In this document: piece by piece, positions 35,000 to 45,700 of the stretch
Layout: the number at the start of each line of letters is the position of its first letter
How positions within the stretch are numbered: the stretch's first letter is position 1
From: Streptomyces sp. HUAS 15-9
GTDB taxonomy: Bacteria > Actinomycetota > Actinomycetes > Streptomycetales > Streptomycetaceae
DNA: 64,000 nucleotides
Assembly: GCF_025642155.1 (NCBI RefSeq)
Contig: NZ_CP106798.1
Span: 62,001 to 126,000, forward strand
Direction of reading: 5' to 3'
The notes under the pieces: generated by a model
Database searches by the model: none
Told to the model about the DNA's origin: nothing
Seen by the model: only the letters and a program-made list of their open reading frames with translations
Made by a program: the position numbers and the translations under genes

Positions 35000-35896
35000 A
35001 TGGATCCCGAACTCGAAGCATTCGTCCCCTTGTTCCCCAAGGCGGACCTGACCGACCCGGTCGCCGAACGCAAGCAGTACGCCGAACTGGCCGCCGCCCG
35101 CCCCGCCCCGGACACCACGGACCTGGAGGTCGAGGACCACCTGGTGCCCGCCGATCCCGACGTGCCCGTGCGGATCTACCGTCCGCGCGGGGCACGCGGC
35201 GCGGTCATCTGGCTGCACGGCGGCGGATACGTCGTCGGTGACGTGGACACCGAGCATGCCTGGGCCGCCCGGGTGGCCCAGGGTTCCGGCGCGGTGGTGA
35301 TCTCCGTGGGCTACCGGACGGCCCCCGAGGACCCGTTCCCAGCCGCGCTGGACGACGTGTACACGGTGCTGCTCTGGGCTGCCCAACACGCGGCCGAACT
35401 CGGCTTCGACCCCGAGCGGATCGCGGTCGCCGGGCACAGCGCGGGCGGGGGCCTCGCAGCCGCCGTGGCCCTGCGGGCGCGGGACGAGCAAGGCCCGCGG
35501 ATCCGCTTCCAGCTGCTCAATGAAGCCCAGCTCGACGACCGTCAGGAGACCTGGTCGCAGCGGAACTTCACCGAGACGCCGTGGGTCACCCGGGACATCG
35601 CGGCCCTGTCGTGGCGGCACTACCTGGGCTCCACGACCGCGACGCCGTACGCGTCGGCCGGGCGTGCGGAGGACCTGTCGGACCTGCCGCCGGCCTACGT
35701 CGCCACGGCGGAGTACGACCCGAACCGCGACGACGACATCGCGTACGCGCTGCGGCTGCTGCAGGCGGGCGTGTCGGTGGAGCTGCACCAGTGGCCGGGC
35801 ACCTTCCACGGCTCACAGGCGATTCTCTCCGCCGAGATCTCGCAGCGGCAGATGGCGGCGATCACGGAGGCGCTGCGGCGCGCGCTGACCGACTGA
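35000..35896 (+). CDS. Alpha/beta hydrolase, hormone-sensitive lipase family
   Basis: The 298-aa esterase has the HSL oxyanion motif WLHGGGYVVGD, the nucleophile elbow AGHSAGGG, an aspartate in ATAEYDPNRDDD and the histidine in GTFHGSQ. It probably hydrolyses short-chain esters. No signal peptide is seen. The start may be this ATG or one 9 bp upstream. Next downstream, 25 bp away, is the fragment of an exported serine hydrolase. Confidence 0.9.
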   Translation: MDPELEAFVPLFPKADLTDPVAERKQYAELAAARPAPDTTDLEVEDHLVPADPDVPVRIYRPRGARGAVIWLHGGGYVVGDVDTEHAWAARVAQGSGAVVISVGYRTAPEDPFPAALDDVYTVLLWAAQHAAELGFDPERIAVAGHSAGGGLAAAVALRARDEQGPRIRFQLLNEAQLDDRQETWSQRNFTETPWVTRDIAALSWRHYLGSTTATPYASAGRAEDLSDLPPAYVATAEYDPNRDDDIAYALRLLQAGVSVELHQWPGTFHGSQAILSAEISQRQMAAITEALRRALTD

Positions 35897-35921
35897 ATGT
35901 GATGGAGAAGGGACGACAGTC

Positions 35922-36233
35922 ATGAAGATCCGAATGGCCTTGTGCGGTGGCGTGGCCGCGCTGAGCATCTGCGCGGGGCCGGTGGCGGCGGCTCAGCCAC
36001 AAGATTCCTCGGACCAGGCGGCCGCATTGCAGTCCGCCCTGGACGGTGTCCACGAGGCGGGCGTGCCAGGGGTGTTCGCGGAGGTGCGGGACTTCGGCCG
36101 GACGTGGCGCGGCGCGTCGGGGGTGGCGGATGTGGCCACCGGCCGCCCGGTCACCCCGGACATGCTGCAACGCGTGGGCAGCACCACCGTCGAGCCGGCA
36201 CGCACGCCGATGCCCCTTCCTCCTCAGTCGTGA
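35922..36233 (+). pseudogene. Truncated exported serine hydrolase (beta-lactamase/D-Ala-D-Ala carboxypeptidase family)
   Basis: A good signal peptide (MKIRMALCGGVAALSICAG) is followed by VPGVFAEVRDFGRTWRGASG and PVTPDMLQRVGSTT, the N-terminus of class C beta-lactamase-like proteins. The family normally reaches the S-x-x-K active site shortly after F-R-V-G-S. Here the frame turns to unrelated sequence and stops at 36233, so no catalytic residues are present. Confidence 0.75.
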
Positions 36234-36293
36234 GCCTCGGAGCCAGTCGAAGGCCCCGCAGGCCAAGGCGGGTCCGGAGGCTCTCCGGCCTCG

Positions 36294-39200
36294 CTACGAG
36301 TGGCGGCTCCATGTTGGGATCGCCACCATTCGCGTGCCGGGAAGTGCGGCACCAGTCGCTCCGGCCGCAGTTCTGCCGGATCGACAGGTGTTTCGATCGG
36401 GCAGCTCCGGAAGATAGTCATGCCACTCGGCGTGCGTGAGGCCACCTTCTGTGCGACGGCAGATCCGTACCGCGATGGAGGACGGGTCGGCGGGATATGC
36501 GTGCACAGGCATGTAACTGCTCGACGTTCGCAGTGTTGTCCCGTCCGTGTCGAACCCCACCGACAGGATCGGTTCGTTGGCTGTGGGCAGCGGCGAGCCC
36601 AGCCGCCGGCCGGATGAGGCGTCCCATAGCTGGAGCGTTCCGTCGTCACCTCCTACGGCGAGTGTGCGGCTGTCGGGCGAGAAGGCCAGGGCCCGGACGC
36701 TTGGACCGGCGTCCTGCCGGGCATCGGGGAAGGTGCCGGCCAGTACTGCGAGACGGTGCGCGGCTCGGCCGTCCCAGAGGGTCACACGGCCCGAATGGTC
36801 GCCGGCGGCCAGGTATCGGCCGTCCGGGCTGAAAGCCAGCGCTTCGGTGGTGTCCGGCGTGAGCTGTCTGCTGCTGACGTGCTTCGAGGACACATGGCCC
36901 ACGTGTCCGTCCGAGGCGGCGAAGAACGTGCCGTCGGGCCGGACGGCCAGCGAGTACCCTCCGCCGGCAGAGAGCGTTCCGGTTCTGCTGCCGCGTTCGA
37001 TGTCCCAGGTCTCGGTGCGGAAGTCGTCCGTCAGCCGGGAGACCAGCAGGGTTCGGCCGTCCGGGCTGAGGGCGATGGCCTGGGTGGTACCCCGGGCGTT
37101 GGTCGGGCGGCCGAGGTCCAGGGTTGCACGGGCGTGGTTGGCGTGTACGTCCCAGACGGTGACCCGCTGCGTGGTGGGCAAGTCTTCGCCGGTACTGGCC
37201 GTATAGGCGAAGGTCTTGCCGTCGGCGCTGAAAGCCATCAGTTCTCCGCAGACAGGCGGGCCGGCCTCTGGGTCGTGGGGCTGTGGGCAGGGTATGCCGG
37301 GCAAGTCGGCCTGGTCCTGTCCAGTGCGAGCGTCCATCAGGCGGAAGCGGCTCTCATGCCTGCTGCGCCACGTAGTTGCCAGTATTCGGCCATTCGGGCT
37401 GAACTGCGCCTGCTCCAGCGGTTGGTTGCGCCAGCCGGCCGCAGTCGCGTCGCTCGCTGACACAGTGCGCACCACGGAGCCCGTCGCTGAATCCGGTTCG
37501 TACCCTGTGAGGTAGCGGACCGTGCGGCCGTCCGGATCCAGGCCGAACTGCATGATGCCAGGACGGTCGGCACCACCCGATGGCAGCGGGTAGCGAAAGA
37601 CGGGGCCGGATGCGTCGGCCGACAGCCTCCACAGCCGGACCTCGTGGTCGCTGGCGGTCGCCACGAAGCGGCCGTTTCGGCTGAACGCCATGTCTGTGAT
37701 GTCGGAAGAATCCTCAGAGAGTTCATCGCCGAAACTCCTGGGAATGTCGTAGGCCTCGGAAGCCGCGGAAGCTCCGGTTGTGAGGTTCCACAGACGTAGT
37801 TCTCCGTGAGGCATGGCGGTCACGATTGCGTGGCCGGCCGGGCTGAAGGCGGCTGGGCCGCATCCGCCGTCGGCGGGAGCCTGGGGCGCCCCGGGCAACG
37901 GCAGGGCGCGGTGCCGGGCCATGTCCCACACCTTCATCGGCCTGCCCGTCTCGCACACGGCGGCCAGCCGGTCGTCGGGGCTGACGATGGCACCTTGGAC
38001 GCGGCGGCCCTGTCGCTCGAAGAGCAGTCGGTGCCGTCGCCAGTCCCACACCCGGACACGGGTCATGTCACCGGGGTTGTCGGTGACATTGATGGTGCGC
38101 CCGCTGGGGCCGAACTCCCCATGTGTGGCGTTGCGAAGGCGGAAGCCGGCACTGGCATACCGGCCTGCGGCCATGTCCCATACCCGGGCGCTGTCGCCCA
38201 CCATCAACAGGTACCGGCCGTCGGAACTGACGTTCCGCGCATCCAGTGCGCCATCCTCTCCCGGGCCACGGAAGGTACCGGTCCTGCGGTGAGTCCTGAC
38301 GTCCCAGCGCACGACGCGGTCGCTGTCGACGACGACCAGAGTGCGGGTATCGGCACTGAGGAGGTACTGGCTGCCCTCGTCTCCGGAAGGGGTGAAGATG
38401 TCCTGTTCCTTCTGGGCCAGCGCGCCAAGAAGAGCGGAACGCGTCTCTATCGTGTCGGAAATCCGCCAGGCGGCGACGCTGAGCCGCATGGCCGTGACCG
38501 GGTCGGTGTAGCGCAGGCTGTCCGCGAGGGCCGCAATCCTGCGCGCGGTGGCCTGGTTGCGCTGCACGGTACTGGTCCTGCTCTGCTGCCAGGCGATCAC
38601 TCCCGCTGTCATGGCCACCGCGACCAGGACCGACAGTACGGCGGCCACAAGCCGTCGACGCGTGTACTGGCGGCGCCGGGCTTGGAGGCTGGCGGAGACG
38701 AACGCGCGTTCCAGCGCTGTCAGGGCATGTGCACGGTCCTGGGCCGGGAACGACTCCTGCGTGGCGTCCAGGAGCGTGCCCCGGTACAACGCTCCTGGGT
38801 CACGGCCCGCCTCGTCCCAGACGGAGGCTGCCTGGGTGAGCCGACGGTGCAGGCGCAGCCGTTCGCGGGCGTCGTCGATCCAGGCGTGCAGTCGCGGCCA
38901 GGCCGTGATCAGTGCCTCGTGGGCGAGGTCGACGGTGTCGCCGTCGAGGGTGATCAGCCGCGCGCGGGCGAGGCGTTCCAGGACGGTCGCGGTGTCGCCG
39001 GAATCGCCCAGCTCGGTGCGCGGAGCGGGACGTCGTGTGTCGGGGGTCCCTTCGCCTGGGGTCACCAGCCGCAGCAGGGTTCGGCCGGCGAGGTCAGCCT
39101 GGACCGTGGTGAGGCGGGCATAGGTGTCCTCTGCCGTGCGGGCGAGGGCGCCGCGCAGGGCACCAGCGGCCTCGTACGCCTCGATCGTGAGGGCACGGCC

Positions 39201-40172
39201 TTTACGGCGGCGCCACGTCTCCAGCAGCGCGTGCGACATCAACGGCAACGCACCTGGCTCGTCATCGAGGTCCTCGATGAGGCGGGCAGTCAGGGCTCGC
39301 TCGACGGTCAGCCCGGCTGTCTGGGCCGGTTTGACGATGGCCTGGCGCAGTTCATCGCGGCTCATCGGGCCGACCAGCACGGTGCCGTCCTGCAAAGTCG
39401 CGGTCAGCTGCGGGTGCTGGGCGCAACGGCCGAGGAAGTCGGCGCGCACCGCGATGACGACGCGGAGCCGCCTCGCCGGGTCGGCAGCGGTCAGGAGCTG
39501 ATCGGTGAACTCCTCGCGTTCGCCCGGGTCGGTGCACAGGGTGTAGAGCTCTTCGAACTGGTCCACGATCAGCCACGTGTCCCCCTCGCCGTCGACCGGC
39601 ACCAGACGCTGAGCGTGGGTGCGCAGCGGGTGCTCGCCGGGCGTGAGGACCCGCAGGGCTGCGGGGCGCGGACCGGCGGCGTCCGGGTTGCGCAGGCGGG
39701 GGATCAGGCCGGCGCGCAGCACGGACGACTTTCCGCTGCCCGATGGGCCGAACAGCGCGGTGAATCGCCGCGACCGAGCCATCTGCAGCAGGCGGTCGGT
39801 AAGTTGGTCCCGGCCGAAGAACAGATCGGCGTCGGCCGGCTCGAAGCGGGCCAGACCCCGGTAGGGCGGCTCAGCGTTCTCGTCCTCGGGGCGTGGCTCG
39901 GCTGCTGCCGCCGCGGCCGCCTCATGCCACCGCGCCTCCCACTCGGCCTCGTCACCACCACAGGCGCGCACGTAGGCCAGCACGACCGGCAGCGTCGGCA
40001 ACCGCTCCCCCGCAGCCGCCTGCGAGAGGGTGCTCGCCCCCATATTCGTGCGCTCGGCCATCATCCGGTACGTCGGACTGCTAGCCTCCGCCCGCAGCTT
40101 GCGTAACTCGGCAGCAAGCCGCGCCACCGGCCCCGCACTCGGATCCAGCGGACTCTCCGGACGCCCAGGCAT
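36294..40172 (-). CDS. HTH-STAND NTPase with C-terminal WD40 repeats
   Basis: The 1292-aa protein starts with an XRE-like helix-turn-helix (residues about 15-65). A novel-STAND (nSTAND1) NTPase follows, with Walker A FGPSGSGKSS at 141-150 and Walker B WLIVDQFEELY at 200-210. A single membrane segment (LVAAVLSVLVAVAMTAGVIAW) precedes many WD40 units (AFSPDGRYLAAGDHSGRVTLWD and similar). Such proteins are thought to be signal-dependent switches, and some act in defence or effector roles. Codon 23 is TTA. I chose the ATG at 40172 since the HTH begins just after it. Confidence 0.85.
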   Translation of the reverse strand: MPGRPESPLDPSAGPVARLAAELRKLRAEASSPTYRMMAERTNMGASTLSQAAAGERLPTLPVVLAYVRACGGDEAEWEARWHEAAAAAAAEPRPEDENAEPPYRGLARFEPADADLFFGRDQLTDRLLQMARSRRFTALFGPSGSGKSSVLRAGLIPRLRNPDAAGPRPAALRVLTPGEHPLRTHAQRLVPVDGEGDTWLIVDQFEELYTLCTDPGEREEFTDQLLTAADPARRLRVVIAVRADFLGRCAQHPQLTATLQDGTVLVGPMSRDELRQAIVKPAQTAGLTVERALTARLIEDLDDEPGALPLMSHALLETWRRRKGRALTIEAYEAAGALRGALARTAEDTYARLTTVQADLAGRTLLRLVTPGEGTPDTRRPAPRTELGDSGDTATVLERLARARLITLDGDTVDLAHEALITAWPRLHAWIDDARERLRLHRRLTQAASVWDEAGRDPGALYRGTLLDATQESFPAQDRAHALTALERAFVSASLQARRRQYTRRRLVAAVLSVLVAVAMTAGVIAWQQSRTSTVQRNQATARRIAALADSLRYTDPVTAMRLSVAAWRISDTIETRSALLGALAQKEQDIFTPSGDEGSQYLLSADTRTLVVVDSDRVVRWDVRTHRRTGTFRGPGEDGALDARNVSSDGRYLLMVGDSARVWDMAAGRYASAGFRLRNATHGEFGPSGRTINVTDNPGDMTRVRVWDWRRHRLLFERQGRRVQGAIVSPDDRLAAVCETGRPMKVWDMARHRALPLPGAPQAPADGGCGPAAFSPAGHAIVTAMPHGELRLWNLTTGASAASEAYDIPRSFGDELSEDSSDITDMAFSRNGRFVATASDHEVRLWRLSADASGPVFRYPLPSGGADRPGIMQFGLDPDGRTVRYLTGYEPDSATGSVVRTVSASDATAAGWRNQPLEQAQFSPNGRILATTWRSRHESRFRLMDARTGQDQADLPGIPCPQPHDPEAGPPVCGELMAFSADGKTFAYTASTGEDLPTTQRVTVWDVHANHARATLDLGRPTNARGTTQAIALSPDGRTLLVSRLTDDFRTETWDIERGSRTGTLSAGGGYSLAVRPDGTFFAASDGHVGHVSSKHVSSRQLTPDTTEALAFSPDGRYLAAGDHSGRVTLWDGRAAHRLAVLAGTFPDARQDAGPSVRALAFSPDSRTLAVGGDDGTLQLWDASSGRRLGSPLPTANEPILSVGFDTDGTTLRTSSSYMPVHAYPADPSSIAVRICRRTEGGLTHAEWHDYLPELPDRNTCRSGRTAAGATGAALPGTRMVAIPTWSRHS

Positions 40173-40714
40173 CAAAGACCTCCACCGCCGACCCGCCTCC
40201 CCCGTGGACGCGACGCGGTCGTCCGGCACACTACAAATGCCCGCAGCACAAGGGCAAACCAGATGGCAGGAGCTGCCCGGAGAGCGACTGCGGCCTGGGG
40301 TCGTCGGCCTCGGCGCGGAGTTTGCGCTACTCGGACGCCAGCCGTCGCACCGGCCCGGCGGGCGGGTCCAGCGGACGAGTCCGGTGGGCGCTCCGGCCAT
40401 CCGGGCATCGGGTCACCCCTCTCGCCCGCTTCCCCCGTGGATGCGGACCGACCGCCCGCCGAACCACGCACACCCCGCATCAGCGGCAACCGCTCGTACC
40501 CTGACCCGGACGGTCCGGCGAGCACCGCGCCGAGCAGCGGCGCCGCCTTTGATCAGGGTGGTGGAAGCGGGCTGCCATTCAATGCCGCAGCCGGAAAGGT
40601 CGAGGTCAGACGAACGGGACACCTCCCATGAGGCTGACCGGTCGTCTGTCATGAGCCGCCCAGTGCCGCCGCCGTAGCGGGTGGCGGCCACCAGAGAAGT
40701 GAGGGAGACAGTGC
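40173..40714. other. Upstream region with a decayed duplicate of the STAND gene start
   Basis: Minus-strand sequence around 40315-40430 repeats the promoter and start of the adjacent gene: ASTGEAG before an ATG, then PGWPERPPDSSAGP versus PGRPESPLDPSAGP, and in another frame RKLRAEA. A stop codon and frame changes interrupt it. The duplicate is about 238 bp upstream of the real start. No other gene is supported in this stretch. Confidence 0.5.
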
Positions 40715-40867
40715 ATGTCGATCAGCATGGTGCGCCGGCGGACCGCGCTCGCCGCGGCTGCTCTGGCGCTGGGTGCCGGTATGGCTGTGGCCACCCCGCG
40801 CCCGCCCAGCCGCCCGCTCCGCAGACGTCACGGGCCGCGAATGCGGTACTCCAGCATGTCGCCGTGA
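40715..40867 (+). pseudogene. Short exported-protein N-terminus, probably broken
   Basis: MSISMVRRRTALAAAALALG is a Tat-like or Sec signal peptide (twin arginines, hydrophobic core, AVATP cleavage region). The frame then becomes arginine-rich and stops after 50 codons. One frame over, PAPAQPPAPQTSRAANAVLQ continues a plausible mature protein, which suggests a frameshift. GAGGGAG precedes the ATG. Family unknown. Confidence 0.4.
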
Positions 40868-41113
40868 TGGCACCCGCAGCCTCGTCAGCGGCGGACGCCG
40901 GCTGCACGCTTCGCATCAGATGCCGCGCCACATACGACGCCTCTTCCTCATCGCTCACCACGACGGTCTTCAGCCAACGCAGCATGAGACGGTCGGAACC
41001 TCCCCCGCGGGTCGACTCCGACGGGCCAAACCTTCACCTCTCACACAGCGTCACTTCCGGAAGCAGTCCTACAACCAACTCCCATTCGCGTTCAGGACAC
41101 AAGACCAGCAAGA

Positions 41114-41875
41114 TCACGATCGACGGCTGAAGCACTGAGCAGTGATTCCAGCAGCACGGGCCAGTACGTCGGCGGTCCGCGACCCTGCCTCAACGGCGTG
41201 GTCGGCGGTGCTGGGCAGGCAGCGGTCGTGCTCGGGAACGAACTCGGTCATGATGACGCCGGCATGATCGGTCGCGACCTCATTGAGCGACACCGGCCAG
41301 CCCTGTTTCTCGAGAGCCATGCGCAACTCGCGTGAACGCTCGACGTCCACCACTGGATCAGCGGTGCCGTGCACCAGCCACACCGGCCTGGGCGGCACCA
41401 GGCTGCCGCCCAGGCGGAGGTCGTCGATCGGGACGGTGCCGGTGGTCGGTGCCACCGAACCGTACGCACCCGCGATTCCCACGATGGCTTGCGGTTTCCA
41501 GTTGCCGAATGCGGCAGGATTCACAGCGACACCCACGGCGGCCTTGCCGCCCAGCGACCAACCGGCGAGCGCGATCCGCTCGGGATCCCCGCCGAAGTCG
41601 GCCACGTTCTGCCGTACGAAGACGGCTGCCTCCCTCAGGTGCGTTCGCCCGCCGTCCGCAGCGTCGGATCGCCAGTCCGGCACCAGGACGATGACGCCCA
41701 GCTCCGCCGCAGCGCGGGCGACCGGCGCAAGGACGTCCCGTTCGTCGGGCCCCCGGCCGTGCCAGAGCAGCACCGCGGGCACAGCCTCCGATGCGCCCGC
41801 AGGTTGATACACGTCCATGAGCTTGCCGCCGGCCCCGTACCTGAGCCCCGTCCTGACGACAACCTCTGTGGCCAC
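41114..41875 (-). CDS. Alpha/beta hydrolase (dienelactone hydrolase-like)
   Basis: The protein of about 253 aa has the nucleophile elbow LAGWSLGGKAAV, an aspartate in VWLVHGTADPVVDVERS and a histidine in ATDHAGVIM, a complete catalytic triad. The fold resembles dienelactone hydrolase or acyl-peptidase relatives; the substrate is unknown. The GTG at 41875 follows GGGGGG by 7 nt; another GTG at 41914 is possible. It is monocistronic. Confidence 0.8.
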   Translation of the reverse strand: MATEVVVRTGLRYGAGGKLMDVYQPAGASEAVPAVLLWHGRGPDERDVLAPVARAAAELGVIVLVPDWRSDAADGGRTHLREAAVFVRQNVADFGGDPERIALAGWSLGGKAAVGVAVNPAAFGNWKPQAIVGIAGAYGSVAPTTGTVPIDDLRLGGSLVPPRPVWLVHGTADPVVDVERSRELRMALEKQGWPVSLNEVATDHAGVIMTEFVPEHDRCLPSTADHAVEAGSRTADVLARAAGITAQCFSRRS

Positions 41876-42405
41876 AGCGACACCCCCCGATTCGTACACC
41901 ACGAACAATGTCACACTTCCGTGCGAGGCAGTCGACTTGACTCCAGGTCGACCCCGGCGAGGTCCTCCTGGACTTCACCCTGGCGGTCGCGCTCGGCGGT
42001 GACTGCCTCGCGAATGTCGCGACAGGCAGGCGGCTGTCTGGCCGCCACGCCGTGAGGTCCAGCAGATCAGCTCCTGCGCCACCCCCGCGGCGCCCGACGG
42101 TGGCGGGGCGCGGCTCGAGGCCGACCCCAGCGCCTCACACGCCTCAGGCATGACGAGTTCGTTGCAGAGCGCGAAGGCAGCCACCGCGTTGAACGTGCTC
42201 ACGCTGTCCAGCGCGCGCGTTGGCATCCCCATCCTCGCTGAGCAGCCGCAAAACCGTGCCCTCAAGCTCGATGATCTGCTCTCTCCGCAGACACGCCCGG
42301 TCAGGCCCTTGACGAGGCGGTGCGCCTCCTGCGGGAAACTGCCGCGGCTCTCCATGCACCGTCTGCTGGGTGGACCGTGTCTGTGCGGCCTCATACAATC
42401 CCGAC
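41876..42405. other. No intact gene; degraded minus-strand coding trace
   Basis: Fragments such as RREQIIELEGTVLRLLSEDG and, one frame over, SVSTFNAVAAFALCNELVMP lie at about 42120-42310 on the minus strand and look like one helical protein with a frameshift. I do not recognise the family. The right end should contain the promoter of the trypco2 gene. Confidence 0.35.
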
Positions 42406-42729
42406 ATGGCATCGGGAGGGGAACGCGGTGTTGAACTGGCCGATCCTGTACGTCAGTTGTGGGACGAGCTCAAGGCCGCTGCGGAGGCGGGCGCGACTCT
42501 CCGGTTCGAGGTGGGGTCTGTGAATGTCGAGGCGACCGTCGCGGTCCCTCGCGAAGCCGGCGCGAACGGCGAAGCGCGGTTCTGGGTCGTCGAGGCAGGC
42601 GGCGACGGCAGGTTCGCCCGATCCGCGACACGGCGGATCACGCTCACTCCGCAGCCCAAGGCGGTGACGCAGGACGGCACGACGCGCTCTCCCCTGATCT
42701 CCGGTGACGAGGTCGATGGCGAACGCTGA
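42406..42729 (+). CDS. Trypsin-co-occurring domain 2 (trypco2) protein
   Basis: The 107-aa protein matches the trypco2 pattern: VELADPVRQLWDELKAAAEAG, a beta-strand run LRFEVGSVNVEATVAVPREA, then ARFWVVEAGGDGRF and TRRITLTPQP. These domains are known as partners of trypsin-like proteases and STAND NTPases in predicted bacterial conflict systems. The gene overlaps the next, a trypsin-STAND protein, by 14 bp, so the two are translationally coupled. It may act as regulator or as ligand-binding component. Confidence 0.8.
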   Translation: MASGGERGVELADPVRQLWDELKAAAEAGATLRFEVGSVNVEATVAVPREAGANGEARFWVVEAGGDGRFARSATRRITLTPQPKAVTQDGTTRSPLISGDEVDGER

Positions 42730-45700
42730 AGCCGCCGGACGGAAGGGTGCCAGATGGGACGACTCCTGCCGTATCGCCGAGGTGATCGTCAGCCGCTCGG
42801 AGGGCAGGGGCAGACGGGCGTCCGGCTATCTCGTCGCTGACGGCAGGGTGTTGACCGCATGGCATCCGCTCGCCGGAGCGTCCCGTGTCCGGGTGCGGTT
42901 CAACGCCGACCGGCAGGACGAGGCCGTGTATGAGGCGTCGGTGGGGTGGTCGGACATCGGGACCGATGTCGCTGTCCTCGTCTTCGATCCCCCGGCCTTT
43001 GACCATTCCTCGGCCCTTGACCAATCCGCCCCCTCGCCGGGTCACGTCCCCTCTGCCCAACGCCCCGCACCCCCGACGGCGCCCGCGTCGTTCGGCTGTG
43101 TCGGTGAGGGGGCCGCGCAAGTCGAATGCATGGCTTTCGGTTTTCCGCTCTTCAAGCTCCGCGAGGGCGTCTACCGGGACCTGGAGGCCGCGGAGGCCAC
43201 CTGCGTACCGCTCTCCAACCGACGAGAAGGCACGCTCGACTTGAAGATCGTGCGCGCTCCCTCACCGGACGACGACCCTCGCAGAGCAACGAGACGGACA
43301 AGCGCGGACGGCTCGGATGGCACCGACGACGGGCCGTACGAGCCGTGGGCAGGCATGTCGGGAGCGGCGGTCTTCAGCCGCGGGCGCATCATCGGCGTCG
43401 CCATCAAGCACTATGCCTCCGACGGTCCCGCTCTCACCGCCGCCCGGATCGACAGCCTCCAGGACCGAGTGCCTGCCGACGAACTGCACCGGCTGGAGCA
43501 GCTGCTGGGCTGCGGCAGCCTACGCGGCGGCGCCCTGACCGATGTCGGCCTGCCGGCGTTTCCCAGAGGCATCCGCACGCACCGGCAGACACTCGCGAGA
43601 AACTCCACCCGTGACAAGTACCTGACGGGAGACCAGATCCCCTTCGTCAGCCCCAGGGAAGGCCACGAGGCGGATCCGGAAAGGCTCCTGACGCGGCTGG
43701 CGGCAGCTTCCGCACCGGGTTCGAGGTCGCTGGGGGTGGTGCTCGTCGGCGCCGCGGGGACCGGCAAGACCCGTACCTGTTTCGAGGTGGCGGCCAGGGC
43801 CGACAGGCAGGGCTGGACCGTACTGCACCTCGCGCCGAAGAAGCCCATCACGGCGGAGGAGCTGACCGGCGTCGTCGTACGCGAACTGCACGCGCGGAAC
43901 AGGGACGTCCTGCTCGTGCTCGACTACCTCGACGGTTATGAGCACCTCGACCTCTCCGACTTCGCGGATGAAGTGCGCGAAGAGCGCACCTCCTCGGCCC
44001 GACTGGCGTGCATTGCCTCACTGCGCCCCGGAGCGGTACAGCGCGCCGCGGCCATCGGACGGCTCAGGCTTCTCGACCAGGTGGAGGTCTCCCAGGAAGG
44101 AGAGCATCAGAAGGCCGTCGCCACCCGGATCCTCGAGAGCGTCGCCAAGGAGGCCGTGGGTGCCTACGGCACAGCGGCGCTCACCGCTGTCTGCGGGCAC
44201 CGCCCGGTGCTCACGTTGCTGATCGCGCGTGCCATCGAGTCGCGCGTACGTGACGAGGCGCAGGACGTACTGGATCTTTCCGGGCTCCGCAACCTCGAGG
44301 ATCTCTCGTACTGGCTACGGGTGCGCACCGGAGAGGATCTCGGTGACTCGCAGACCAGACTTCTCGCCTCCGCGGTCGCGGCCACCTCCTGCCCCCAGGA
44401 GAGGATGCCGGTGGAGACAGCCGTCGGCGCCTTCCTCGACCTGCACCAGGACCGCGGCTTCACGGCCGGCGGGATCGGCGTGGTCGGGCATCTGCGCAAG
44501 CTGGGCTGGCTCATTTGCTCCGAGGGCGATGTGCTGGATGTCATCCACGACTTCGTGGCCGACGAACTCCTTCAACAGGCGCTGCAACCGAGAGCGGGAC
44601 AGCTCGAAGCCGACGCCGCCACGCGGATGTTCTCCGCCTTCCTCTCCAGTACGCACACCCTCCGGCTCGCTGCCGACACCGTACGACGATGGTCGGCCGA
44701 CCTCGAACCGGCTGTGCGGGACGATGTCCGCCAGGTCTGCGAACAGTGGCTCGCAGACGAACACGGCCCCGCGGAACGGCTGGCGGCCGAGGACGACCTC
44801 GAGGAGACCGGCCGGACCCTGCTGACCCTGCTGTCGGGGCCGCCGTGGCAGTCCGGGGTCGTGGCGTCATGGGACTCGCTGGTCCGGCCCTGGCTCAAGA
44901 GGTCCGAGGCCGAGGCACCGCACCTGGTGCGCACGCTGTTCACCAACGCGATCCGCAACACCTCCGACGCCGTTCCCGCACATCTCGCATCGGCCGCTTT
45001 GGAGTGGCAGGCGGACAACCGCCACCAGCCGCTCGAGACCCGTCCGGTCCTCGAAGCCCTGCTCCGGGCACCCGGCGTGTCGGCCGAGCACCTGGACAAG
45101 GCCGCCGAGGAAGCGGTGGAGTGGTTACGACAGCCCGTCATGATGGGCGGACTCCCCCTCGCCAGTGCGCTGCTGACCCGCATCGATCTGCCTGAGGACC
45201 GCATCGAGCAGGCGGTCGACAGGGCCCTCAGCGTGGTCCGCCGGCGCCTGTCGGCGTCCGCCACCGCCCATGTGCTGCGCGCGCTCCTCTCCAAAAACCT
45301 CCAAGGCGACCGGACCGGCAAAGCACTGAAGCTCGCTTTCGACTGGCTCAGACTCCATCCCGACGCAGATACGGCCTCCTTCGTCCTCCCCGAACTCCTC
45401 AAACGAGACGATCTGGACGAGGTCCAAACGAGGGGAGTCATCGACCGCTCCATCAACTGGCTTGCGAGCCAGGGAACTTCCCCGCTGGCCTCATTCGTCC
45501 TGAGGAATCTGCTCGAACACCCGGCCCTGCGGGGGAAGCCCGCCGAAACTGTTGTCGACCTCGCCTGCACCTGGCTCGCGGAACGCGGTACCGAGCACAA
45601 TGCGACGTTCGTGCTGGACCCCCTGCTCTCTCGTGTCCCTGCCGACCCGGACGGGAAGTACGATGCCGTCGGCCTGGCCCTCACCTGGCTCGAGGAGCAC

